This document shows positions 18,331 to 26,690 of a DNA stretch of 58,018 nucleotides, piece after piece. The stretch lies in contig SSTG01000002.1 in the NCBI GenBank assembly GCA_004801635.1, positions 1 to 58,018 on the forward strand. The letters run 5' to 3'. This DNA comes from Muribaculum caecicola. GTDB lineage: Bacteria; Bacteroidota; Bacteroidia; Bacteroidales; Muribaculaceae. Below the pieces are notes generated by a model that worked only from the letters and a program-made list of their open reading frames with translations, ran no database searches and had not been told where the DNA came from. Position numbers and translations under genes: made by a program. How positions within the stretch are numbered: position 1 is the stretch's first letter; each line of letters starts with the position of its first letter.

Positions 18331-19500
18331 CTATTTCTGTGGCTGTGCTGCCGGTTGCTGTGCTGCCGATGGATCGGTTGGCACAATTGTGATGCCGTCG
18401 CGGACCTTGGTTCCGATGCCTTCAACCGCTATTCGCTGTCCGGGCTGCAGGCCTGAGAGAACAACAAAGTTTTTCCCGTCGGTAACAGGGCTTACGGTTA
18501 TTGGCTGTGTTGAAACAATATTTGAATCATTTACCACATAAACAAATTTGCGATCCTGCATCTCGAATGTGGCTTTTTGCGGAATCAGGAGAACTGAGTC
18601 GGTTGACTGCGGAATCAGCACCATGCCAGTGCTTCCGCTGCGAAGCATTCCCGATTTGTTTTCGAAAAGTGCGCGTACGGTTGCTGCACCGGTCGTGTTG
18701 TCTATTACGCCCGACACGGTTGCTACTTTGCCTTTTTCTGGGTAAATTTCGCCGTTTGCCAGACGGAGCGATACTTCCGGCATCTGGCTTACTGACGAAT
18801 TCAGGCTTTTTGCCCCGTTTTGTGCCAGTTTCAGAATGTCCTTTTCATTAAGCGAAAAGTATGCGTAAATCTGTGAGTTGTCGCTAACCGTTGTAAGGGG
18901 CTGTGCACTCGACGGTGATGCCAGCGAGCCTTCGCGGTTAGGTATCGAGCCGATTACACCGTTGCTTGGAGCTGTAACAACTGTATATGCCAGGTTCTTT
19001 TTGGCAGAAACAAGCTGGGCTTTTGCTGCAGAAAGTTGTGATTTAGCCTGGGCAAGCGAGTTTGCTGCAAGTTGCCATTCGTATTCGCTGATTATATTTT
19101 TGTCGAAAAGCTTGCGTTTGTTGTCGGCGGTGAGCTGTGCTGTAGCCAATGATGTTTCTGCCAGACGCACCTGCGCTTCGGCACTTTCTACGGCGGCTTG
19201 GAATTGAACAGGGTCAAGTTGAAACAATACCTGTCCTTTATGTACCTGTTGTCCTTCGTCAACACACACTTTTGTTATAAAGCCGGTAACTTGTGGCCGG
19301 ATATCAATGTCTGTCTTCCCTTTTAGTGTGGCCGGGTATCCGCTTTCAACATCCGATGTCCCATAGCCAACTGTGATAGTGGCTATTTGTGGAGCCGGCA
19401 TTTGCATCTGTTGTTGCTGTTTTGAGCCGCACGATACAAGGCTCATTGCTGTGGCTGCTGTAACGAGCATGCCCACAGGCTTGATTGCTTTAAACTTCAT
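18331..19500 (-). CDS. RND efflux periplasmic adaptor lipoprotein (AcrA/MexA type)
   Basis: Membrane-fusion protein linking the pump to the outer-membrane channel. Lipobox LVSC at the end of a signal peptide (Cys24), then a Gln-rich linker. Residues about 60-100 and 165-200 hold the split lipoyl halves (DEGQQVHKGQVLFQLDP and VTAPSNGVIG), with a coiled-coil hairpin between and beta-barrel plus membrane-proximal domains after. Length 389 fits. It is the first gene of the efflux operon; a -7 box and a 24-bp palindrome lie about 105-160 bp upstream. Confidence 0.95.
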   Translation of the reverse strand: MKFKAIKPVGMLVTAATAMSLVSCGSKQQQQMQMPAPQIATITVGYGTSDVESGYPATLKGKTDIDIRPQVTGFITKVCVDEGQQVHKGQVLFQLDPVQFQAAVESAEAQVRLAETSLATAQLTADNKRKLFDKNIISEYEWQLAANSLAQAKSQLSAAKAQLVSAKKNLAYTVVTAPSNGVIGSIPNREGSLASPSSAQPLTTVSDNSQIYAYFSLNEKDILKLAQNGAKSLNSSVSQMPEVSLRLANGEIYPEKGKVATVSGVIDNTTGAATVRALFENKSGMLRSGSTGMVLIPQSTDSVLLIPQKATFEMQDRKFVYVVNDSNIVSTQPITVSPVTDGKNFVVLSGLQPGQRIAVEGIGTKVRDGITIVPTDPSAAQQPAAQPQK

Positions 19501-19608
19501 AATGAACTTTTTTCTTTCGTGTCTTATTTTACCTTATTTTGTTGTTTCTATACTTGTAATACTGAAATTGTTGGCGCCGATTTATTGTGACTAACCAGTT
19601 TTCGGATG

Positions 19609-19637
19609 CAAAGTTAGCCACATTTAACGCAAGCAAA
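19609..19637 (-). promoter_or_regulatory. Promoter of the RND efflux operon
   Basis: On the minus strand TTTG (19634-19637) and TAACTTTG (19609-19616) match the Bacteroidales boxes, with a spacing of 17 nt instead of 19-21. The predicted leader is about 105 nt. The TTTG box overlaps a perfect palindrome. Confidence 0.5.
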
Positions 19638-19657
19638 TATGATATTTATCATATTTG
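19634..19657. promoter_or_regulatory. 24-bp perfect palindrome, candidate operator of the efflux operon
   Basis: CAAATATGATA at 19634-19644 and TATCATATTTG at 19647-19657 are exact reverse complements separated by TT. It covers the -33 box of the efflux promoter, a typical place for a repressor site. No regulator gene lies next to the operon, so the binding protein is unknown. Confidence 0.55.
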
Positions 19658-19689
19658 TACGTTAATTAAATTTAAATCAATTTGTTTAA

Positions 19690-20460
19690 TCAGACAATAT
19701 TCTGACGGAATAGTTTATTAGTGTTTAATGTTGTTATTTCAGCCAGTTTCTCAACGGTTATGTTCATATGACGGGCAATGTGGTTGGCCGTGTGTACAAG
19801 GTATGCCGGTTCGCAACGCTTGCCGCGAACCGGTACCGGGGCCAGGTATGGCGCGTCGGTTTCAAGCAGTATACGGTCAAGGCCTATTGCCTGTAGGGAG
19901 TCGCGCAGATGTGAGTTCTTGAATGTGACAATGCCGTTTATGCCAAAATAGAAATCGCCGGTTTGGCGTATTAGTTCCACATCGTCGGGCGTTCCGCTAA
20001 AACTGTGCATTACTCCGCGCGGAATTGCCGGACAGTGCTGCAGAACGTCGAGAGTGTCTGTTAATCCGTCGCGGCAGTGTATTATTACAGGCAAATCGTA
20101 TTCAAGAGCCCATTCTATTTGTTGCTTAAAGGCTTCTCGCTGTGCTTTCAGGTTCGACTTGTCCCAGTAGAGGTCTATCCCTATTTCGCCAACGGCAATA
20201 ATATTATGCTGCCTAGAGAGGTTTTTCATGTGCTCGATAACTTCTGCATGGTTATTGCCCACCTCTGTAGGGTGCAGGCCGAAAGCCAACGACGTATGTT
20301 CGGGGAATTTGGCGTGAAGTTTTAGCATCGGCTCAATGCTCGACATGTCGACTGCCGGTAATATCATATGCCCGACACCATTGCCGACGGCATTTTGAAT
20401 TATTGATTCGGGATTTTCGAAATCGGGAAGATATGGATGTGTATGTGTGTCTACAAACAT
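19690..20460 (-). CDS. TatD-family metal-dependent hydrolase (putative DNase)
   Basis: TIM-barrel hydrolase of the TatD family, linked to 3'-5' exonuclease activity and DNA quality control in other bacteria. The two-metal motifs are all visible: FVDTHTHPYLPDF at the N-terminus, AVGEIGIDLYWD with the glutamate ligand (about 92-103), IIHCRDG (about 125-131), MHSFSG, and ETDAPYLAPVPVRGKRCEP near residue 205. Length 256 is standard. It is the last gene of a minus-strand group starting at cmk, 13 bp after the polyprenyl synthase. The exact substrate is not predictable. Confidence 0.93.
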   Translation of the reverse strand: MFVDTHTHPYLPDFENPESIIQNAVGNGVGHMILPAVDMSSIEPMLKLHAKFPEHTSLAFGLHPTEVGNNHAEVIEHMKNLSRQHNIIAVGEIGIDLYWDKSNLKAQREAFKQQIEWALEYDLPVIIHCRDGLTDTLDVLQHCPAIPRGVMHSFSGTPDDVELIRQTGDFYFGINGIVTFKNSHLRDSLQAIGLDRILLETDAPYLAPVPVRGKRCEPAYLVHTANHIARHMNITVEKLAEITTLNTNKLFRQNIV

Positions 20461-20473
20461 TATAATAGCGCTC

Positions 20474-21442
20474 TTAATGGGTGCGTGTCAGCGAAGCCTG
20501 GGCCAGGTTGGTGAAAAAATTTATGGCATCGGCCGGAATGCCAGACTGGTTCAGGGCCTTTATCGATTCGCTGCCATAATGGTTAATCATTTGCCTGCAT
20601 TCCTGTTCTGCTCCGAGTTCACGGTAAAGGTGTGTATAATATTCAATCTTTTCCACAGAACGTTGTCCGGCCATACTGGCAAGACGCTGCCGTTGTTTTT
20701 CGGAAGCCTTGTTTATTGTAGATATGAGCAGGAATGTCTGTTTGTCGTTAAGGATGTCGCCGCCTATGTTTTTTCCGAAAATATCAGGGTTGCCAAATGT
20801 GTCAAGCCAGTCGTCTTGTAGCTGGAAGGCAAGGCCCAGGTTTTCGCCAAAGCGGTAAAGCGCTTTTTGTGTCGATTCTTCTGCTCCGGCTACCAATGCG
20901 CCCATTTGGCAGGCACAGCCAAGTAATACGGATGTTTTTAGCCTGATCATGTGCATATATTGATTAACGCTTACTAATCCGGGCATTTGTTCGAAATCCA
21001 TGTCGTATTGCTGTCCCTGGTATATTTCCATTGCGGTTTTATTAAACAGGTCGAGGACGTTGCGTAATTTATCGGGCCGGCAGTCGGAAATCATGGATGT
21101 TGCCATTGTCAGCATTGCGTCGCCAGACAGAATTGCCGTTGGGTTGTTCCAGTGTTTGTGAACGGTTGGCCGTCCGTGACGCATGTCGGCATTGTCCATT
21201 ACATCGTCGTGTAGCAGCGTGAAATTATGGAACATTTCAATGCCAAGAGCCTGTTTCATGGCTTTGTCCGGAGCCGTTCCGCAACTGTGTGCCGCAGCAA
21301 GCAGCAGTATAGGGCGCAAACGCTTGCCTCCGCCGGCAAGTGTGTAGCTTATTGGCTGGTACAGTCCGGAAGGCTCTGCCGGATAATTTATGGCGGTTAT
21401 TGCTTCATTAATCAATTCTCGATATTGTTGTTCAGTAAGCAT
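20474..21442 (-). CDS. Polyprenyl (farnesyl/geranylgeranyl-type) diphosphate synthase
   Basis: Head-to-tail trans-prenyltransferase building isoprenoid diphosphates from IPP and allylic primers. Both aspartate-rich motifs are present: first DDVMD (Asp79, Asp80, Asp83) and second DDWLD (Asp210, Asp211, Asp214), with GGGKRLRP near residue 37 for IPP binding. I start at the ATG at 21442, which overlaps the upstream lipoprotein stop by 11 bp; the longer frame would need a TTG and adds ten residues of low-complexity sequence. Product chain length cannot be fixed by eye; about 320 residues suits C15-C20 or longer synthases. It sits downstream of ispH, so supply and use of isoprenoid precursors are grouped. 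Confidence 0.92.
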   Translation of the reverse strand: MLTEQQYRELINEAITAINYPAEPSGLYQPISYTLAGGGKRLRPILLLAAAHSCGTAPDKAMKQALGIEMFHNFTLLHDDVMDNADMRHGRPTVHKHWNNPTAILSGDAMLTMATSMISDCRPDKLRNVLDLFNKTAMEIYQGQQYDMDFEQMPGLVSVNQYMHMIRLKTSVLLGCACQMGALVAGAEESTQKALYRFGENLGLAFQLQDDWLDTFGNPDIFGKNIGGDILNDKQTFLLISTINKASEKQRQRLASMAGQRSVEKIEYYTHLYRELGAEQECRQMINHYGSESIKALNQSGIPADAINFFTNLAQASLTRTH

Positions 21443-21773
21443 ATTCTTCGGTGTTAGATTGTTCGGGTTCAAAAATTAGCCTTGCAAGTGAATCGTCAGC
21501 TTGATTTATGCCTGATTCGAAAGCTTTAATATAGGCATCGGCCTGGGTGTCTCCGATTTGTGTACGGTATTCATATTCCCGGGCCCTTATTTCCAGAAGT
21601 TCTTTTTCTATGGCTGTGGAGCTTAGCGACGGGGCTATTTCCACCAGCCGCATGGCATCGTTGATGCCTTGTTGCGAGATTTGTTTTGTCTGCTGGTCTT
21701 TTCCTGAACATGCGGCAGCGAAACATGCTGTCAGAACAGACAGGGCGGCTGTCCTTATGTTAATGCTAAACAT
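21432..21773 (-). CDS. Small lipoprotein of unknown function
   Basis: I do not recognise a family. The 113-residue protein has a signal peptide ending in the lipobox AAAC (Cys22), so it should be lipid-anchored. The mature part is short, acidic, mostly helical and rich in Glu, Gln and Ala, without cysteines apart from the anchor. It starts with ATG, sits 27 bp after ispH and overlaps the polyprenyl synthase start by 11 bp, so it is very probably translated with them. Confidence 0.75.
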   Translation of the reverse strand: MFSINIRTAALSVLTACFAAACSGKDQQTKQISQQGINDAMRLVEIAPSLSSTAIEKELLEIRAREYEYRTQIGDTQADAYIKAFESGINQADDSLARLIFEPEQSNTEEYAY

Positions 21774-21800
21774 AACTTAGTTGATACGTGTTAGTTGGGT

Positions 21801-22661
21801 TTATCGGCACATTTCCAATACCGCCTCCCTGACATCTTCCATAAGCCAGCGAGGGGTGGATGTTGCGCCACAAATACCGGTAGAGTTTACTCCTTCTAGC
21901 CATTGTCGGTCAATTTCTTGAGGGCCGGCAATAAGGTGTGTGCGCGAATTTACACTTAGGCACTCGTTGAAAAGAATTTTTCCGTTAGAGCTTTTTTTAC
22001 CGCTTACAAAAAGTATAATTTCGTGCGATGCGGCAAAGGCACGCAACTGGGAGACGCGGTTTGATACTTGCCGGCAAATGGTGTCGTAATATGAAAAAGG
22101 AACATCCGGGTTGCGCCTGCGTTCAATTTCGGCTACTATAAGCCGTAGTCCGTCAATGCTTTTTGTTGTTTGCGAATATAGGGCTATAGGCTTTGTGAAA
22201 TCAATTTGGTCAAGCCCGTCTATATTTTCCACAACAATGGCTTCGCCGTTTGTCTGGCCTACGAGCCCGTTAACTTCGGCATGACCCATTTTGCCGTATA
22301 TGACAATTTGTAGTCCGGGTGTACGGGTGTTGTAGGCGGCCTTTATGCGGCGCTGCAACTGAAGCACTACCGGACATGTCGCGTCTATAATCTCTATGCC
22401 TTTGCGCTTTGCTGTTTCGTATGTGGATGGAGGCTCGCCGTGTGCGCGCAGCAGCACTTTCTGCCCCGACAGATTTTCCAGGTCGGGATGGCTGATGGTT
22501 ATAAGGCCGCGTTGCTGCAGGCGTTCAACTTCCTTGGAGTTATGCACTATATCGCCAAGACAATATAGTGTTCCGCCCTCATCGAGCCTTTCTTCTGCTT
22601 TTCGAATTGCCGAAACAACGCCGTGGCAAAATCCAGATGCGCGGTCGATTTCAACAATCAT
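21801..22661 (-). CDS. ispH: 4-hydroxy-3-methylbut-2-enyl diphosphate reductase (IspH)
   Basis: Last step of the MEP pathway, making IPP and DMAPP with a [4Fe-4S] cluster. The three cluster cysteines are in their usual places: Cys12 (GFCHGV), Cys96 (DATCP) and Cys196 (TICRQV). Glu129 in GHAEVNG matches the catalytic proton-relay glutamate, and CGATSTP near the end belongs to the family signature. The 286-residue length fits. The start overlaps the cmk stop by 4 bp (ATGA arrangement), indicating translational coupling. Confidence 0.96.
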   Translation of the reverse strand: MIVEIDRASGFCHGVVSAIRKAEERLDEGGTLYCLGDIVHNSKEVERLQQRGLITISHPDLENLSGQKVLLRAHGEPPSTYETAKRKGIEIIDATCPVVLQLQRRIKAAYNTRTPGLQIVIYGKMGHAEVNGLVGQTNGEAIVVENIDGLDQIDFTKPIALYSQTTKSIDGLRLIVAEIERRRNPDVPFSYYDTICRQVSNRVSQLRAFAASHEIILFVSGKKSSNGKILFNECLSVNSRTHLIAGPQEIDRQWLEGVNSTGICGATSTPRWLMEDVREAVLEMCR

Positions 22662-23362
22662 TGCTTCTCAATAATTTTATGGTACAAGTCGAGCAGCCAT
22701 TTGTCCTGTTGTTCGACACTCATTGTCGAATTGTCGAGAACAATAGCGTCGTCGGCCTGGCGTAACGGGCTTTCTGTACGAGTCTGGTCAATATGGTCGC
22801 GTTGTACGACATTGTTCAGGACTTCTTCATAAGTTACTGCCGAACCTTTTTCCTCCAGTTCCAAAAAACGGCGTTGGGCTCGTGTCTGTGCGGATGCGCC
22901 TACAAATACCTTCATTTCCGCATCAGGGAAAACGGTTGTGCCTATATCGCGCCCGTCCATTACTATTCCTTTTTCCTTGCCCATTTGTTGTTGTAACGCT
23001 ACCAGCCTTGACCGTACTTGTGGTATTGTTGCAACAGGGCTTACTGCGTTGGAAACGGCCATATGCCGTATCTCGGTTTCTACATTTTCCCCGTTCAAAA
23101 GGGTGGCCTGTTTGCCTCCTGGCGTGTCGGGTGCAGCAAAGTCAATGTTTATTTTAGGCAGGTCGGCTACAAGGCGGTCTGTGTCTATTGTCCCGTTGTC
23201 AGACACCATGCCGTTTCTTATTGCCCAAAGCGTTACCGCACGGTACATGGCACCAGAGTCTATATATCTGTAGCCTATTGCGGCGGCAAGGGCACGCGCC
23301 ATTGTACTCTTTCCTGACGACGAGAATCCGTCGATGGCTATTATAATTTTATTAGTTGGCAT
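22658..23362 (-). CDS. cmk: Cytidylate kinase
   Basis: Phosphorylates CMP and dCMP with ATP for nucleotide synthesis. P-loop DGFSSSGKST at residues 11-20, the CMP-binding segment YIDSGAMYRAVT (about 33-44), and MDGRDIGTTVFPDA (about 135-148) identify Cmk. Length 234. It is first in a minus-strand operon with ispH, the small lipoprotein, a polyprenyl synthase and a TatD protein; the cmk-ispH pair next to porQ is a gene order I also recall from Porphyromonas. A -7 box lies 29 bp upstream. Confidence 0.95.
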   Translation of the reverse strand: MPTNKIIIAIDGFSSSGKSTMARALAAAIGYRYIDSGAMYRAVTLWAIRNGMVSDNGTIDTDRLVADLPKINIDFAAPDTPGGKQATLLNGENVETEIRHMAVSNAVSPVATIPQVRSRLVALQQQMGKEKGIVMDGRDIGTTVFPDAEMKVFVGASAQTRAQRRFLELEEKGSAVTYEEVLNNVVQRDHIDQTRTESPLRQADDAIVLDNSTMSVEQQDKWLLDLYHKIIEKQ

Positions 23363-23390
23363 GTTTTTTCCGTCTAATTAAGTTATGATG

Positions 23391-23408
23391 CAAATTTAGC
23401 TAGATTTG
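23391..23408. promoter_or_regulatory. Back-to-back candidate -7 boxes for cmk (-) and porQ (+)
   Basis: TAAATTTG on the minus strand (23391-23398) faces cmk and TAGATTTG on the plus strand (23401-23408) faces porQ, with only 2 bp between. Neither has a clear TTTG box at 19-21 nt, so each is a partial match. Confidence 0.4.
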
Positions 23409-23444
23409 TGCAATAAGGCACTCTGTTTTTTCGTTAATTTTGAT

Positions 23445-24455
23445 ATGAAACGCGCAAGCATAATATGCGCCTCCCTTTTGTGGGGCCTCTCGGCTGTAGC
23501 TTCCGGTGATGGGAGTACGGCTTATAATTTTCTGAACATCAGCACTTCAAGCCATATATATGGTTTGGGGGGCGTTAACATATCGTTAATAGACGATGAT
23601 ATAAACGTTACCGACCAAAATCCCGCACTTTTGGGTCCGGAAGTAGAAAAGCAGTTAGGCATTAGCTATATGCGCTATATCGGCGAATCGAACTTTGCCG
23701 GTGTAAAATATGGTATGGCGGCTGGTGAACGGTCGGCATGGGCTGTCTCCGTACAGTACTTCGACTATGGAAAAATGACATCGGCCGATGTGTCAGGAAA
23801 TATAACCGGCACGTTTTCGGTTAAGGATATATGTTTTGGCGGTACTTACAGCCATGACATTACCGACAGGCTTCGAGGCGGCATATCTATAAAGGGTATT
23901 TATTCTGCTTATGACGAATACTCCGCTTTTGCCGTTGCGTCAGATTTGGGGCTTAACTATTTTGACCCTGAAAAAGATTTGTCATTGTCGTTTGTTGTTG
24001 CAAATCTTGGCGGCCAGGTAAAGCGGTTTAATGAAAGTTACGACAGGCTGCCTGTTGATTTGCGCCTTGGTTTGACAAAGATGCTGGCCAATGTGCCTTT
24101 GCGCCTTTCAGTAACGGCATGGAATCTGACGCGATGGAACTTGCCTTATTATGAAGTTGGTGACGGGTCGGCTGGAACTGAAGAAAAAAAGAAAGACTCT
24201 TTTGGCTCTAACCTTATGCGCCACCTTGTTTTTGCTGCTGAATTTGTGCCTTCCGACAAGTTTTATGTAGGTGTGGGCTACAACTATAAAACACGTACCG
24301 ATATGAGTACGTATTCCCGTAGCTTTCTGTCGGGCTTCAGTCTGAGTGCCGGATTGAATGTGCGGCGCTTTGGCTTGGGGGTTGCTTTTGCACAACCGCA
24401 TTCCGGGGCAACAACGCTGATGTTCAGTATAACAACGCGTTTGGCCGAATTTTAG
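23445..24455 (+). CDS. porQ: PorQ-like outer-membrane beta-barrel protein (PorV/PorQ family)
   Basis: Predicted FadL/PorV-type outer-membrane barrel; PorQ in Porphyromonas gingivalis is needed for type IX secretion. The start is the ATG at 23445, giving the signal peptide MKRASIICASLLWGLSAVAS; an upstream TTG in frame overlaps a -7 box. Motifs typical of the family include the SSHIYGLGGVNISLIDDDI stretch and TDQNPALLG near residue 57, followed by alternating beta strands and a C-terminal strand ending in Phe. Length 336. Many Bacteroidales that lack most type IX components still carry a PorQ homologue, so it does not prove that system. Its stop overlaps the permease stop on the other strand by 4 bp. 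Confidence 0.85.
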   Translation: MKRASIICASLLWGLSAVASGDGSTAYNFLNISTSSHIYGLGGVNISLIDDDINVTDQNPALLGPEVEKQLGISYMRYIGESNFAGVKYGMAAGERSAWAVSVQYFDYGKMTSADVSGNITGTFSVKDICFGGTYSHDITDRLRGGISIKGIYSAYDEYSAFAVASDLGLNYFDPEKDLSLSFVVANLGGQVKRFNESYDRLPVDLRLGLTKMLANVPLRLSVTAWNLTRWNLPYYEVGDGSAGTEEKKKDSFGSNLMRHLVFAAEFVPSDKFYVGVGYNYKTRTDMSTYSRSFLSGFSLSAGLNVRRFGLGVAFAQPHSGATTLMFSITTRLAEF

Positions 24456-25525
24456 CCGGCTGATGCACGGAAATAAAGAACTATTGCTATAAGGCTGTAT
24501 ATGAAATTAGGTATCCACATGGCGACGAATGGCGATGTGAATCCGGATATGGCGAAGGTTGACGTTACTGTCATGAACAGGATATAGCTGAACGACAGTA
24601 CAAGGCCTATGCCAATGTTTATACCCATTCCGCCCTTTACTTTTTTCGACGACAGCGACATACCTATGATGGTTAGGATGAATGCGGCGGCACACATGGC
24701 ATAGCGACGTTCGTTCTCAATTTCAAATGTTTCAATATTGGCCATTCCACGTTTTTTCTGACGCTCTATGTAGTCTTGCAACTGTGGGGTGGTCATTGTT
24801 TCATGGTCGTTTTTGGCAATGAGGAAGTCGCGGGGCTCGAAAGGTATTATGGTGTCAAGCCGGTTGCCGCGGGTAATATGCTCGTTAAGGCCTTCGATGT
24901 CGCGAATCATATAGTCGCGCACCTGCCAGTGGTAAAGCGAGTCCCAGCGAATGGAAGCGGCTGTCATGCGCGACACGAGTTTTTTGCCTTCAAATTTGTC
25001 GAGCGAGAATCTGTAGCCGGTGCGTGTAGTATTGTCAAAACGGCTCATATAGGCTATCTGGCCCGGAGCCACCATCATTTGTATGTTCGACCCGTAGTCA
25101 ACCCTGCGGTTTTTCACATAAGTGTTTGTGTATTCTATTCGTTTAATGTTTGCCGGAGGAATAATATATGCGCTTAGAACCCATGTAAGTGCGGCGATTA
25201 CAGCCGCGCTTATCATGTAAGGCCGCATTAGCCGCCTGAAACTTACTCCTGACGACAGCATGGCTATTATCTCGGAATTGTCGGCGAGTTTTGATGTAAA
25301 GAAAATACAGGCTATGAATGTGAAAAGGGGGCTGAACTGGTTGGCGAAATAGGGTAGGAAGTTTACAAAGTAATCGAATATGGTGGCTTTTAGCGGAGCC
25401 TTCAAGAACGAGTCGAGCTTGTCATTTACATCGAACATAACGGTAATTGCCAATATCAGCAATATGGCAAAGAAGTATGTTCCCAAAAACTTGCGTATTA
25501 TATAAACATCGAGAATCTTGAACAT
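24452..25525 (-). CDS. LptF/LptG-family permease (YjgP/YjgQ)
   Basis: Predicted membrane subunit of the lipopolysaccharide exporter LptBFG, which pulls LPS from the inner membrane. The 357-residue protein shows the family layout: two or three N-terminal helices (about 15-125), a periplasmic beta-jellyroll domain (about 130-270), and three C-terminal helices. The start MFKILDVYIIRKFLGTYFFA is the typical N-terminus. It lies 26 bp after tgt on the same strand. Only one such gene is in the window, so LptF or LptG cannot be decided. Confidence 0.92.
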   Translation of the reverse strand: MFKILDVYIIRKFLGTYFFAILLILAITVMFDVNDKLDSFLKAPLKATIFDYFVNFLPYFANQFSPLFTFIACIFFTSKLADNSEIIAMLSSGVSFRRLMRPYMISAAVIAALTWVLSAYIIPPANIKRIEYTNTYVKNRRVDYGSNIQMMVAPGQIAYMSRFDNTTRTGYRFSLDKFEGKKLVSRMTAASIRWDSLYHWQVRDYMIRDIEGLNEHITRGNRLDTIIPFEPRDFLIAKNDHETMTTPQLQDYIERQKKRGMANIETFEIENERRYAMCAAAFILTIIGMSLSSKKVKGGMGINIGIGLVLSFSYILFMTVTSTFAISGFTSPFVAMWIPNFIYSLIAIVLYFRASAG

Positions 25526-25551
25526 ATCTAATAATAGGTTAAAACATACCT

Positions 25552-26682
25552 TTATAGCCGGCGTGTTACGTTCTCCACCATTTCGGTTTTCCAGGTTTTG
25601 AAGTCCCCTTCAATTATGTGGCGACGGGCTTCATTGACAAGCCACAGGTAGAAAGCAAGATTGTGGATAGATGCTATCTGCATGGCAAGTATTTCCTGCG
25701 ATACAAACAAATGGCGCACGTATGCCTTTGAATATGTGCGGTCAACATAGCTTGGACCGTCCTCCTGCAGAGGTGAAAAATCGTTTTCCCATTTTTTGTT
25801 TCGCATGTTCATTATGCCGTGACGGGTAAACAGCATGCCGTTGCGTCCGTTACGGGTTGGCATTACGCAATCCATCATGTCGACTCCTCGGTCAATAGCC
25901 TCTAGGATATTGGCCGGTGTGCCTACACCCATAAGGTAGCGTGGCCGGTCGGTTGGCAATATCTCGTTTACAACCTCTATCATGTCGTACATAACCTCTG
26001 CCGGCTCGCCTACGGCAAGGCCGCCTATTGCGTTCCCTTCGGCACCAAGGTCTGTTACCATCTGTGCTGCCTGTCGTCGCAGGTCGGGATATGTGCACCC
26101 TTGAACAATTGGAAAGAATGACTGATGGTAGCCGTACAGCCCCTCTGTCTGCTTATAGCGTTCCCAGCCTCGTTGTAGCCACCGGGTGGTCAGGCCTAGC
26201 GATTTTTTTGCATAATCATAATCGGCTGTACCGGGGGTACACTCGTCAAGGGCCATCATTATGTCGGCACCAATGGCACGCTGTATGTCGACAACCCCTT
26301 CTGGAGTAAACGCGTGTTTAGAGCCGTCGATGTGGCTGCGGAAGTGCGCACCGTCTTCTTTGAGCTTTCTGTTTGAAGACAGGGAGAATACCTGGAAGCC
26401 GCCGCTATCGGTTAGTATGGGCTTTGTCCATGAATTGAATTTGTGCAGCCCACCGGCCTGTTTGAGTATTTCAATTCCAGGGCGTAAATACAGATGATAT
26501 GTATTACCCAGTATTATCTGGGCTTTTATGTCATTTTCAAGTTCGTGAAAATGAACGGCTTTAACCGATCCCACCGTGCCTACCGGCATAAAGATGGGTG
26601 TGGCTATGGTGCCATGGTCGGTTGTGATAAGGCCGGCTCGGGCTTTACCCTGTTTGTCTGTTGCTTGCAGTTTGAATTCCAT
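25552..26682 (-). CDS. tgt: Queuine/preQ1 tRNA-ribosyltransferase (Tgt), lacking the zinc cysteines
   Basis: Exchanges guanine-34 for a queuine precursor in tRNAs with GUN anticodons. The start is the ATG at 26682 (376 residues, MEFKLQATDK), since the longer frame runs through the promoter region. DSGGFQVFSL holds the catalytic-base Asp, DMMDCVMPTRNGRNG holds the nucleophile region, and GGLAVGEPAEVMYDMI is the family motif. In E. coli Tgt a zinc ion is held by C-x-C-x2-C plus a His; here the cysteine segment reads PLQEDGPSYVDRTYSKAY with no cysteine, while the His in ASIHNLAFYL remains. Catalysis may be intact because the zinc is structural. A -7 box within an inverted repeat lies just upstream. 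Confidence 0.94.
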   Translation of the reverse strand: MEFKLQATDKQGKARAGLITTDHGTIATPIFMPVGTVGSVKAVHFHELENDIKAQIILGNTYHLYLRPGIEILKQAGGLHKFNSWTKPILTDSGGFQVFSLSSNRKLKEDGAHFRSHIDGSKHAFTPEGVVDIQRAIGADIMMALDECTPGTADYDYAKKSLGLTTRWLQRGWERYKQTEGLYGYHQSFFPIVQGCTYPDLRRQAAQMVTDLGAEGNAIGGLAVGEPAEVMYDMIEVVNEILPTDRPRYLMGVGTPANILEAIDRGVDMMDCVMPTRNGRNGMLFTRHGIMNMRNKKWENDFSPLQEDGPSYVDRTYSKAYVRHLFVSQEILAMQIASIHNLAFYLWLVNEARRHIIEGDFKTWKTEMVENVTRRL

Positions 26683-26690
26683 ATTCACTA

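Noticed and set aside
23406..23444. Thirteen-residue N-terminal extension of PorQ
   Set aside because: Needs a TTG start that is part of the -7 box and would bury the signal peptide; the ATG at 23445 is better.
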